A stretch of 44,258 nt of DNA from Bilamarchaeum sp050303335. GTDB lineage: Archaea; Micrarchaeota; Micrarchaeia; Anstonellales; Bilamarchaeaceae. A program made the translations under genes and the position numbers. The notes under the pieces are model-generated. The model saw only the letters and a program-made list of their open reading frames with translations, did not search any database and was not told the DNA's origin. Numbering within the stretch: the first letter of the stretch is position 1; the number at the start of each line of letters is the position of its first letter. This document shows positions 8,871-16,161 of the stretch, piece by piece. The DNA is taken from the NCBI GenBank assembly GCA_050303335.1, contig JBNLBN010000008.1, positions 1-44,258 on the forward strand. Direction: 5' to 3'.

Positions 8871-9962
8871 ATGGTACTCTGCACACCTGACGAGATCATC
8901 GGATTCGGATGCGGCGGCGACACTATTATTGATTTTGTTGCCTTGTCCGGAGCAGCGCTCTCCACTTCTGCAGTGCTTCTTGCAGGCATGTACGTATGGG
9001 CGACCTTCTTCAGGAACCAGCAGATGAATGCCTTCGTGAAGACGGAAGTATATGAACTTCTGATATCTGCGGTGCTGGTGGTGCTTCTTACCGGTGCCGT
9101 TGCGGCAATGCATGAAATGAGGGTCGGAACATTCCTTCCATCGAATTTGTGGCCTGAGGATATCGACGCATCAACAACCATATACCGTGCTAGCGGGATG
9201 TATTTCGACCGGGTGAGCGAGGACATGACAAGCTGGCTAACGGTGAATTATTTCATCAACATGTATGTCGACCAGGTGGCATCTGTCACCCCTTACACCC
9301 GTCCGCTCGGAGTAGGCCTTGTGGCATCGCCTATGGCAGGTTTCGCATCCCCCCTCAAGTCGATGCTCTACAATATGTCAGTTGCGCTCGCAATCGCATT
9401 CATGATAAATTCCGCGCAGAAGATCGTCTATCTCTTTGCACTGCAGGCATTCCTGAAGTATTATCTTCCAATAGGGATATTCTTCCGTTCGTTTACCCCC
9501 ACCCGACGGCTTGGCGGAGCATTGATCGGAGTAGCGGTTGCATTCCTCTTCGCATTCCCTGTTCTTGTCGTTGTATCATACAGCATGTTCTACAATGCGG
9601 AATCAGGTCCGGCGGCATCGTTTTCAAGCATTGTCCAGTCGTACTTCTTCAATGATACGAGCACAGGCACGTTCTGGGGGAATTTCACAGACTTCTACAA
9701 CAGCAACTTCACTGACATCGGCCAGTCCGTATCAGACCTAATCGGGGCAGGATTCGGAGGGCTCGGACAGCTCTTCCAGAAACTTATAGGGAACCTCATG
9801 TTCGTACTGATGATGTTCCCGATTACGATAATTTCGATGGCATTCGCGATCGGCTTTGTGATACCGGCATTCAACGTCATGCTTTTCACGACCATCGCAA
9901 AGAACCTCAGCAGGACATTCGGAGATGAAGTGGACATATCGTCCCTTACGAGGCTGATATGA
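8871..9962 (+). CDS. Polytopic membrane protein, array member 5
   Basis: This protein has 363 residues. ATG 8871 follows GAGGA (8860-8864) by 6 bases. The N-terminus has two cysteines (C4, C14) before the shared hairpin with loop RNQQMNAFVKTEVYELLIS. The core motif is LPIGIFFRSFTPTRRLGG (R206, R212, G215), then a helix ending FAFPV. The segment before the last helices carries several N-x-S/T sites (NDT, NFT twice), suggesting it is outside and possibly N-glycosylated. The tail is FGDEVDISSLTRLI. It overlaps the next gene by four bases. I cannot name a family; the R-x5-R-x2-G motif, hairpin and tail tie it to its neighbours. Confidence 0.8.
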   Translation: MVLCTPDEIIGFGCGGDTIIDFVALSGAALSTSAVLLAGMYVWATFFRNQQMNAFVKTEVYELLISAVLVVLLTGAVAAMHEMRVGTFLPSNLWPEDIDASTTIYRASGMYFDRVSEDMTSWLTVNYFINMYVDQVASVTPYTRPLGVGLVASPMAGFASPLKSMLYNMSVALAIAFMINSAQKIVYLFALQAFLKYYLPIGIFFRSFTPTRRLGGALIGVAVAFLFAFPVLVVVSYSMFYNAESGPAASFSSIVQSYFFNDTSTGTFWGNFTDFYNSNFTDIGQSVSDLIGAGFGGLGQLFQKLIGNLMFVLMMFPITIISMAFAIGFVIPAFNVMLFTTIAKNLSRTFGDEVDISSLTRLI

Positions 9963-11017
9963 TGGGTTTTGCAGATACGTTCTACGCAGACTGGACGACA
10001 ATATCGATTGCTGCTGCAGCGATATCGGTTATAGGTTCGTCCATGCTCATAATGCTCTCCAGGCTCTTCAACCAGAAGAACCTTGAGCAGGTAGCAAAGA
10101 CGGAATTCATATACGCTGCATCAACAGTCTTCATTGTGATGATGGTCTCAGGAGTGATCGTATTCGGCGAGCAGGCGCTTGCCGGCGGAGGATCATCTCT
10201 TGCAAGGACCCTTTACATGACCTCCCTGCAGTGCAACCCGAACACTCCCGCATTATTCTCGCAGAACACCCTGATAGACTGGATGAAGCTTTACCTTGCA
10301 ACACCTGCCGACTGCGTACAGGACTTCATGGACGTCCTTTATGCTCTTTCAGTTCCTGTCGAAGCGATGGCATCAGTATACATGGAAATATTCATGAGCG
10401 AGCAGGCATCTGGTTATGGTGTCAAGTGGATTGCCGAACGTATCGGGAATGCAACAAAATCCCTTTCATTCTTCATGTATATGTACTACCTGATAATCCA
10501 CACCCTCAATTTCATCAAGCATTTCGCAGGCTTCTTCTTTTCAATCGGCGTAGCGCTGAGGGCCTTCCCGCCGACCAGGGGAGGCGGGGCCTATCTCATG
10601 GCGATATCGTTCGGGCTCTATTTCGTATTCCCGTTTGCTTATCTTCTGATTGCCACAATGGCCCTTCCGCCGTCTGATATTGTCGTTCCTGCAACAGATG
10701 GCGGGGCATGCGTCCAGGCCGACAACGGAATCGAGCGGATCTGCGCGCTGCCCCAGGTGGCAAGTCCCCAGACATATGGATGCGGGGCATCGGTCAGCAA
10801 GCTCGGCGACATGGAAGCGCAGATGCTCGGAAATGCCGCAACGCTCCAGGATTTCCTCGATACCAAGATTATCAGCTTCACAAACCACCTGATATCCGCA
10901 ATCTGCCTTCTGCCGATGATCGCGATGGTTATACTGCTTACATTCGTCCTTAACACCACGAACCTCTTCGGCGGAAACATACCTGAAATAGGCCGCGGGC
11001 TCGTGAAGCTTATTTAG
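9959..11017 (+). CDS. Polytopic membrane protein, array member 6
   Basis: The last and shortest array member has 352 residues, with twin ATG codons at 9959 and 9962 on the previous stop. The shared hairpin has the loop NQKNLEQVAKTEFIYAAST. A following outside segment has two cysteines (SLQCNP, PADCVQ). The core is FSIGVALRAFPPTRGGG (R201, R207, G210 from ATG 9959), then a helix ending YFVFPF. A second outside loop contains three cysteines (GGACVQ, ERICAL, YGCGAS), so disulfides are likely. The tail is GRGLVKLI. A T-run and a new promoter may separate it from the lipoprotein gene 36 bases downstream. Confidence 0.8.
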   Translation: MMGFADTFYADWTTISIAAAAISVIGSSMLIMLSRLFNQKNLEQVAKTEFIYAASTVFIVMMVSGVIVFGEQALAGGGSSLARTLYMTSLQCNPNTPALFSQNTLIDWMKLYLATPADCVQDFMDVLYALSVPVEAMASVYMEIFMSEQASGYGVKWIAERIGNATKSLSFFMYMYYLIIHTLNFIKHFAGFFFSIGVALRAFPPTRGGGAYLMAISFGLYFVFPFAYLLIATMALPPSDIVVPATDGGACVQADNGIERICALPQVASPQTYGCGASVSKLGDMEAQMLGNAATLQDFLDTKIISFTNHLISAICLLPMIAMVILLTFVLNTTNLFGGNIPEIGRGLVKLI

Positions 11018-11053
11018 CAAAGTTTTTTAAGAATAAAATTTCATTTTTTCCAT

Positions 11054-12646
11054 ATGAGATTCATTCTGCTGGTTCTGGCAACCCTGTTTTTGTTCGGCTG
11101 TACTGCCGAATGTCCCGATGAAGGAGTTCCTGTCTGCGCTGACGGATTTACATATCCGAGCGAATGCCACGCAAAAGCGGCAGGCGTGGAGGATTACGAG
11201 ATCGGCCAGTGCCCCACATGCTTTGATTCTGATGGCGGCAAGGACATCTTCACTGCAGGGAGCACCGTGAACGACGATCTGATGGAGTTCGATTCCTGCG
11301 AAGGGAATTCAGTGAAGGAATACTACTGTTCTGATGATGAGCCGGCATCAAACATATTCCCCTGTCCGCCGGGATACGAATGCAAGACTGACCGATGCGT
11401 AGAGATGCAGTGCAGTGACAGCGACGGAGGGGAGGACGTGATGGTTTACGGCAAAGTCATTTCCGGAAATGCCAGCGAAACAGACAGCTGCAGCGGCGAT
11501 TTCACAGTCAATGAATTTTACTGTTCAAACGGCGAGATCGGAAGCAAAAAGATAGACTGTCCGGATCTCCATGAATGCAAGAGCGGCAGATGCGTCGAGT
11601 CCAGGTGCACTGACAGCGACGGAAAGGATACCTCAAGGAAGGGGACGACAAAGCTTGGGTCAGAGATCAGCACGGACAGCTGCCTTGACGGCGATGTCAA
11701 GGAGTATTTCTGCACCAACAACAGGATCGAAAGCGATGTCATATCATGTGCCAGCGGATTCAGGTGCGATGACGGCAAATGCGTGAAGGACGTCTGCACG
11801 GACAACGACGGAAAAGAGGTATCCACCAAAGGCACCACATCATACGGCGGCAAGAGCTACGAAGACTCATGCTATTCTGATATCCGGGTACTGGAATACT
11901 TCTGCGAGAGCGATACCGAAGTGGATTCCACCAGGATATACTGTCCTGCGGGCTATGAATGCGACGACGGAAGATGCAGGGAAGGGGACTGCTTCGAGGA
12001 CAGGGATGACCTCTCCGAAGAGAACCAGCGCTACCAGATAGAGGAGTCGGATGACGAGGTCCGTCTCTATGAGAATGATGTCCTTGAGCTTGACGGCGAC
12101 TACATACTCGTGCTTGATGATGTAGGATCCAACCTGGATTTCCTCCTGTACGAGGATTATGATGAATATTCAGACAAAAACGAGATATGCGAATTCTCGA
12201 TGGATGAGGATGACAACATCACCGATCCGTGCGACGAGAACGTCGGCGACATCGAGACGGGGACGATCGGATCAGATTATGCCGAGGTCACCGTGGAATC
12301 GTTCAAGATAGTCCAGTACATAGATACTGTCGGATATGAGAGCACCTGGTCAGGCAGTTCCGTATGCCCTGATGATTCTGTGGTGATGACCGAGCAGACA
12401 AGCGATTTCCTCCCTTACCTGGAAACGAGCGGGTCAGGAATAGATCTTTCCAACGAGAAGTTCAGGTTCCTTGACGACTTCGCGTACATCGACGAGATGG
12501 AGGACGACGGGATCCGCCTGGAATTCGACGGCGAGAATTACTACTTCCAGGACAACGATGTCTTCACTTACGGCGAATTCGAGTACAAGATCGACATCAC
12601 CTTCAATGAACGGGGGATTTCCAGGATAAAATTAACCAAGGATTAA
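11054..12646 (+). CDS. Lipoprotein with Kazal-like module and four cysteine repeats
   Basis: The 530-residue product begins with a lipoprotein signal peptide, lipobox LFGC with the acceptor cysteine at 16. Residues 20-53 resemble a Kazal protease-inhibitor module (VCADGFTYPSECHAKAAGV), although the cysteine count is lower than in classical Kazal domains. Four cysteine repeats follow (about 56-119, 120-184, 185-247, 248-312), each of the form C-x-D-x-D-G...DSC...EYxC...C-P/A-x-G-x-x-C...CV. The rest (about 313-530) is strongly acidic and probably beta-rich. The protein should sit outside the cell, anchored by lipid. It lies just after the six-protein array on the same strand and may be its surface partner; that link is by position only. 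Confidence 0.85.
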   Translation: MRFILLVLATLFLFGCTAECPDEGVPVCADGFTYPSECHAKAAGVEDYEIGQCPTCFDSDGGKDIFTAGSTVNDDLMEFDSCEGNSVKEYYCSDDEPASNIFPCPPGYECKTDRCVEMQCSDSDGGEDVMVYGKVISGNASETDSCSGDFTVNEFYCSNGEIGSKKIDCPDLHECKSGRCVESRCTDSDGKDTSRKGTTKLGSEISTDSCLDGDVKEYFCTNNRIESDVISCASGFRCDDGKCVKDVCTDNDGKEVSTKGTTSYGGKSYEDSCYSDIRVLEYFCESDTEVDSTRIYCPAGYECDDGRCREGDCFEDRDDLSEENQRYQIEESDDEVRLYENDVLELDGDYILVLDDVGSNLDFLLYEDYDEYSDKNEICEFSMDEDDNITDPCDENVGDIETGTIGSDYAEVTVESFKIVQYIDTVGYESTWSGSSVCPDDSVVMTEQTSDFLPYLETSGSGIDLSNEKFRFLDDFAYIDEMEDDGIRLEFDGENYYFQDNDVFTYGEFEYKIDITFNERGISRIKLTKD

Positions 12647-12650
12647 ATAC
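12641..12650 (+). promoter_or_regulatory. TATA box for the PIN-domain gene, overlapping the upstream stop codon
   Basis: GATTAAATAC covers the TAA stop of the lipoprotein gene and is centred about 26 bases ahead of the ATG at 12671, which fits a leaderless transcript. T-runs just downstream (12651-12656 and 12661-12666) could end the lipoprotein mRNA. Confidence 0.5.
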
Positions 12651-12670
12651 TTTTTTCCCTTTTTTAAATC

Positions 12671-13231
12671 ATGAAATTCGTAATCGATACATCTCTTTTT
12701 GTGAATCCCAACTCCAGGAAGGATTTCGGCAAAGATCCCACTTCGGCTGTAAAAAAATTCGTCAAGTCGATCAAGGGAAAACCCCTTGAGATCTACATGC
12801 CCCCGTCGGTTTTCAACGAGCTGTCCAATTTCGTCGAGACGAATGCAATGGACGAGCTTGACATCGCGATAAAGAAGAGGTCCCCCAATACCTATGCGAT
12901 ATACCTTCCTGCTGCTGTGCTATACGATTTCATAAACGATGTCCGCGAGCGCGTGAACAAGGGAATGAGGCTCTCGGAAACATTCGCGAAGGACAATGCG
13001 CCCGACAATGACGAGAAGCTCAGGAAGCTCCGGGAGAAGTTCCGGGCTGCAATGCGCACCGGGATAATAGACTCGGTTGAGGATTTCGAGCTGGTCCTGC
13101 TCTCCAAGGAGCTCGAAGCGACGCTGATAACCTCTGATGAGGGCGCAATAAAACTCGCAAACCAGATCGGAGTCGAATGGCTCGGTGCAGAGAAATTCCA
13201 CGCGTTAATCAGTAATGCCCCTTCCGTTTGA
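12671..13231 (+). CDS. RNA ligase partner protein, PIN-domain (UPF0278 family)
   Basis: This 186-residue PIN-fold protein starts MKFVIDTSLFVNPNSRKDFG, the signature of the UPF0278 family, called RNA ligase partner because its gene usually sits next to a Pab1020-type ligase. Acidic residues expected in a PIN nuclease site are present: D6, E50, D138 and D156 (TSDEGA). It may trim RNA ends before ligation; the activity is inferred. The ligase gene is adjacent but convergent, and the two coding regions overlap by 27 bases. The start is fixed by a TATA box about 26 bases upstream. Confidence 0.88.
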   Translation: MKFVIDTSLFVNPNSRKDFGKDPTSAVKKFVKSIKGKPLEIYMPPSVFNELSNFVETNAMDELDIAIKKRSPNTYAIYLPAAVLYDFINDVRERVNKGMRLSETFAKDNAPDNDEKLRKLREKFRAAMRTGIIDSVEDFELVLLSKELEATLITSDEGAIKLANQIGVEWLGAEKFHALISNAPSV

Positions 13232-14227
13232 ATATGATAGCACCAGCTTCGCGGTATTCTTGTAGATCTTCCTGAACCTTACCCTGGTCCGCTCCCCTTC
13301 CTTCCTTCTGCTTATCCATTCTATTCCAACATCCCTGCTCATGTGCTTCTTGATGTCTTCTATGATGGAGAGGTCCCGGATCAGGATCTCGAACTCGCAA
13401 GATGGCGGGATGCCTTTTTTTGCGTCCCTGACGGTATCCACCATCCGATAGAGAGCCTTGCCGAGCTTTTTTTCATACTCCTCCCTGTCAAGGGAGAAAT
13501 CGTCTATGAAGAATGACGAGCGCAGAATCCTCTGGTAGAAGAATCCCCTTTCTGTATCGAATATCCATCTTGCCCCGCTTTCGATGTCCTCAATATCGGA
13601 ATTCGCGGTAACGAACTTTATGGTTTTCCTGTTCTTGAGGACCATTCCCTCCAACCGGTCGCGGTTCAGCCGCGATGCAAGTTTCTTCAGTTCCTCAACG
13701 CTCGAGAACTTTCCGAAGACTGGCACCCCTTCGATGCCATATTCCCTGAGCATCCTGTATTTTGCATCCGGCTCGATGTAGCTGCCGTCTCCCCTGTCGA
13801 TATCGAACACCAGCAGCCTGACGTCGTATTTCTTGGTTGGCTTGGTAAACGGAGTATTCCCAATCATCTCCCCGCAGATCACATGGTTCGGGTGATCCTC
13901 AAAGAATTTTCCCAGTTTCATTTCGCGGACTTTTTCCGTTACGAACCTGTCAAGGAATCCGCCCCTGGAAAATCCGTAGACCGATCCGCCAACGGACGCG
14001 ACCCTCACATTGAATCCGTCTATCTTTTCTTCAGCATAGACCGGAAGCTCAATGTTCTTTTCTATTCCCGTATCAAGCCTGAATATCCTCTTGATGTGCG
14101 GGAATCCCCAGATTATCCTCTTTCCGATTATGACGGTTCCGCGCTCGATCCCCCTTGCAGGCTTCCTGAACCTGTAATATGTGATGGGATCCGTTATCTT
14201 CTCGGCTGATTTCAGGTTTAATTTCAT
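13205..14227 (-). CDS. ATP-dependent RNA ligase, Pab1020/Rnl3 type
   Basis: This is a nucleotidyltransferase-fold RNA ligase of 340 residues, a little shorter than the family norm. Motif I is EEKIDGFNVR with nucleophile K68. Motif III is CGEMIG (119-124), motif IIIa VRLLVFDID, motif IV LEGMVLK and motif V IKFV. The C-terminal third (about 225-340) matches the dimerisation region of the family. Homologs circularise or join RNA in vitro; the natural substrate is uncertain. The gene overlaps its PIN-domain partner tail to tail by 27 bases and lies 33 bases after carS on the same strand. An AT-rich box (ATTAATAATC, near 14245-14254) may give it its own promoter. Confidence 0.92.
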   Translation of the reverse strand: MKLNLKSAEKITDPITYYRFRKPARGIERGTVIIGKRIIWGFPHIKRIFRLDTGIEKNIELPVYAEEKIDGFNVRVASVGGSVYGFSRGGFLDRFVTEKVREMKLGKFFEDHPNHVICGEMIGNTPFTKPTKKYDVRLLVFDIDRGDGSYIEPDAKYRMLREYGIEGVPVFGKFSSVEELKKLASRLNRDRLEGMVLKNRKTIKFVTANSDIEDIESGARWIFDTERGFFYQRILRSSFFIDDFSLDREEYEKKLGKALYRMVDTVRDAKKGIPPSCEFEILIRDLSIIEDIKKHMSRDVGIEWISRRKEGERTRVRFRKIYKNTAKLVLSYSNGRGITD

Positions 14228-14260
14228 TGTTCCTGAAATGGAAAATCAGATTATTAATTG

Positions 14261-14761
14261 TTACCAAGGGACCCTTTTGAGCCCGGCCTTGTTCGCGATG
14301 AGGTTTGTAAGCGGATGGAGTATCATGGTCAGGATGAAGAAGAATGCGATGTTGAAGGGCTCGAACAGGTCATGCACGAGCGGGGAAACGAACAGCAGCG
14401 CGAAGAACAGGAAAATGAATGTATCGGGAAAGAACGGGCTCCCGGATTCCATGTTCATCCTCCTTTTAAGGAAGCTTCCGAACGAATCTCCGAAAAGTGT
14501 CCCGAAGGCAAGGAGAAATCCTCCTATCATCTGTGTTTCAGCATTTTCGAAAAATGGAAGCTGGTAGTACTGTGCAATTATTATCGCAGCAAGCGTCCCT
14601 GCGACAACTCCTCCTGCGAATCCCCTTATCGTCTTGCCCTTTCCCAGTATCCTCTTTCCGCCGATCTTTTTCCCCAGATCAAGCGGTGCTCCCCCTCCAA
14701 GCACTACCGGAGATGAGTTGCCAACGTATGCTGGAACCAGGAAAATAAGGAGATCTATCAT
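14261..14761 (-). CDS. carS: CDP-archaeol synthase
   Basis: CarS activates 2,3-bis-O-geranylgeranylglycerol phosphate with CTP, the branch-point step of archaeal membrane lipid synthesis. The 166-residue membrane protein carries the family motifs PAYVGNSSPV (10-19), GKGKTIRGF (40-48), GDSFGSFLKRR (91-101) and PFFPDTF (109-115), the aspartates probably binding metal and CTP. About five membrane helices are visible. Its presence suggests that the cell makes at least part of its own ether lipids, which is not a given in reduced archaeal lineages. The start lies 28 bases from an AT box that also serves the divergent sppA. Confidence 0.93.
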   Translation of the reverse strand: MIDLLIFLVPAYVGNSSPVVLGGGAPLDLGKKIGGKRILGKGKTIRGFAGGVVAGTLAAIIIAQYYQLPFFENAETQMIGGFLLAFGTLFGDSFGSFLKRRMNMESGSPFFPDTFIFLFFALLFVSPLVHDLFEPFNIAFFFILTMILHPLTNLIANKAGLKRVPW

Positions 14762-14780
14762 CGGAAAGAATACTCCGGAA

Positions 14781-14795
14781 AAGCTTTATATTTGT
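14781..14795. promoter_or_regulatory. Shared central TATA element between carS and sppA
   Basis: AAGCTTTATATTTG sits in the middle of the 52 bases separating the two start codons. Its AT core is about 28 bases from the carS ATG and about 25 bases from the sppA ATG, so one box could place leaderless transcripts in both directions. Confidence 0.55.
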
Positions 14796-14813
14796 ATCCT
14801 GTGGAATGCAGTC

Positions 14814-15740
14814 ATGGATCATTCTCAAAAGAAAACCAGGAGCAGACTAATCCTTGGAACAGGGGCCTTCCTGATACTCGTATTTTTGTCGGTAATAGCA
14901 CTTTTCATGGTATTCTCGGCATTCAGCAATGACATTGTCGGAAAGTGCATTGCAGTTGTGGACATCAACAACCCGCTTACCGTTGAAGGCGTTCCGCCTT
15001 CACTTTTTGATTCCGGACTGCCAAGTTCGGAGGATTATGCGTCAACTATTCGCGAATTGAATAGCAGGGACGATGTCGGTGCTGTGGTTTTCGTGATGAA
15101 CTCGCCCGGAGGCTCGGTCGTTGCAACCCGGGAAGTCTACGACGCCGTCGTAGACCTTGACAAGCCTTCAGTGTCCTATTTCAGGGAGGTCGCTGCTTCA
15201 GGCGCATACTATGTCGCATCAGGGACCGATTACATAGTTTCAGATCCGAACGCACTCACAGGAAGCATCGGAGTGATCGCGACATTCACCTCAATGGAAG
15301 GGCTCTTCGGGAAGCTGGGAATAGAGACCACTACGATCAAGTCAGGGCAATACAAGGATATCGGATCTGCGTTCAGGAACATGACCGATGATGAGAAGCA
15401 GATAATGCAGGCGCTTGTAGACGAGGTATACCAGGAATTCCGTTCCGTCGTTCTCTCCAACAGGAAGGATGTGCTCGACCGGGACAGGTTCGATGCTGTT
15501 GCTGACGGGAGGATACTGTCCGGGCGGCAGGCAAAGGCAGTCGGCCTTGTAGATCAACTCGGAAACAAGAGGGATGCGATAAAGAAGGCTGCAGAGCTTG
15601 CAAATATCAGCGCATCATACAATGACCTGCGGATATGCGAGGTAAACATGGGATCATCGGACGGATCTCTGTTTTCTGCCGACGCGATGGTGAGGGCACT
15701 GTTAACCCAGGATGATGCCCCGTCCATATCCTACAGGTAA
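14814..15740 (+). CDS. sppA: Signal peptide peptidase SppA (Ser/Lys protease, family S49)
   Basis: SppA degrades signal peptides left in the membrane after secretion. The frame is open further upstream but overlaps carS; ATG 14814 fits the promoter and gives a normal archaeal SppA of 308 residues. One N-terminal helix (about 12-36) anchors it. The nucleophile is S129 in REVAASGAYY and the general base K181 in KSGQYKD, spaced 52 residues as in characterised archaeal SppA. MNSPGGSV (95-102) forms the oxyanion region. The active domain should face outside. The stop overlaps the next start by one base, coupling it to a cysteine-rich membrane protein. Confidence 0.93.
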   Translation: MDHSQKKTRSRLILGTGAFLILVFLSVIALFMVFSAFSNDIVGKCIAVVDINNPLTVEGVPPSLFDSGLPSSEDYASTIRELNSRDDVGAVVFVMNSPGGSVVATREVYDAVVDLDKPSVSYFREVAASGAYYVASGTDYIVSDPNALTGSIGVIATFTSMEGLFGKLGIETTTIKSGQYKDIGSAFRNMTDDEKQIMQALVDEVYQEFRSVVLSNRKDVLDRDRFDAVADGRILSGRQAKAVGLVDQLGNKRDAIKKAAELANISASYNDLRICEVNMGSSDGSLFSADAMVRALLTQDDAPSISYR

Positions 15741-16078
15741 TGATATTGAAAAACCCGTTCATCCTCGCTTTTTTCTTCATTTTCATAATAATCTCGACAT
15801 TCATATTCATCCGGACCGCTCCGACATCGGCAGGTTATGCCGGGAATGCATCCGCAGTCTGTAGCGATGGCGAGAACAGGAGCTGCCTGGTCGGAGACTG
15901 TGCCGGGAAATCAGTATGCGTCAACGGCAGGTGGTCTGCATGCAGCTGGGAGAGGATCTGCTCGCCTGATGAGCGAAGACCCTGTTCGACCTACAACTGC
16001 GTAAACGGCTTCAAGAGCTGCAATTCCTGCGGTACCGGTTATAGCGAATGTTCATCAGTGATTAATATTTCAGAATGA
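15740..16078 (+). CDS. Small membrane-anchored cysteine-rich protein
   Basis: I do not recognise this 112-residue protein. A strongly hydrophobic N-terminal segment (about 5-26) is followed by an outside domain with eleven cysteines, in patterns such as CSDGENRSCLVGDC, CSWERICSPDERRPC and CNSCGTGYSEC. These suggest a compact disulfide-bonded or metal-binding module. The spacing loosely recalls repeats seen in surface-exposed proteins with CxxxC clusters. It starts on the sppA stop (TAATG), so it is made from the same message. An exported partner or substrate of SppA is possible but unproven. Confidence 0.75.
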   Translation: MILKNPFILAFFFIFIIISTFIFIRTAPTSAGYAGNASAVCSDGENRSCLVGDCAGKSVCVNGRWSACSWERICSPDERRPCSTYNCVNGFKSCNSCGTGYSECSSVINISE

Positions 16079-16090
16079 GAGATCATCAAG

Positions 16091-16126
16091 TTGTGTTAGA
16101 TTTTCTAAAAATACGAAAAAACACAA
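16091..16126. repeat. Inverted repeat ahead of the pilin operon promoter
   Basis: TTGTGTT (16091-16097) and AACACAA (16120-16126) are a perfect 7-base inverted repeat around an AT-rich 22-base spacer. It ends 4 bases before the TATA region of the pilin operon, where it could bind a regulator, or it could fold as the 3' end of the sppA message. Confidence 0.45.
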
Positions 16127-16130
16127 TTGC

Positions 16131-16146
16131 TTTTAAATATTTATAC
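16131..16146 (+). promoter_or_regulatory. TATA box of the pilin operon
   Basis: TTTTAAATATTTATAC is centred about 24-26 bases ahead of the ATG at 16162. This marks a leaderless start and rejects the upstream ATG at 16075 that leaves the frame open. Confidence 0.6.
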
Positions 16147-16161
16147 TTAAATCGTATTAAC

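Noticed and set aside
3486..11017. Six MFS, ABC or respiratory-complex subunits
   Set aside because: No family motifs of such transporters or of Nuo/Mrp-type subunits appear, and the common R-x5-R-x2-G motif and tail are not theirs.
14634..14813. Upstream extension of SppA
   Set aside because: It overlaps carS in antisense and adds a proline-rich nonsense segment before the anchor helix; the promoter supports ATG 14814.
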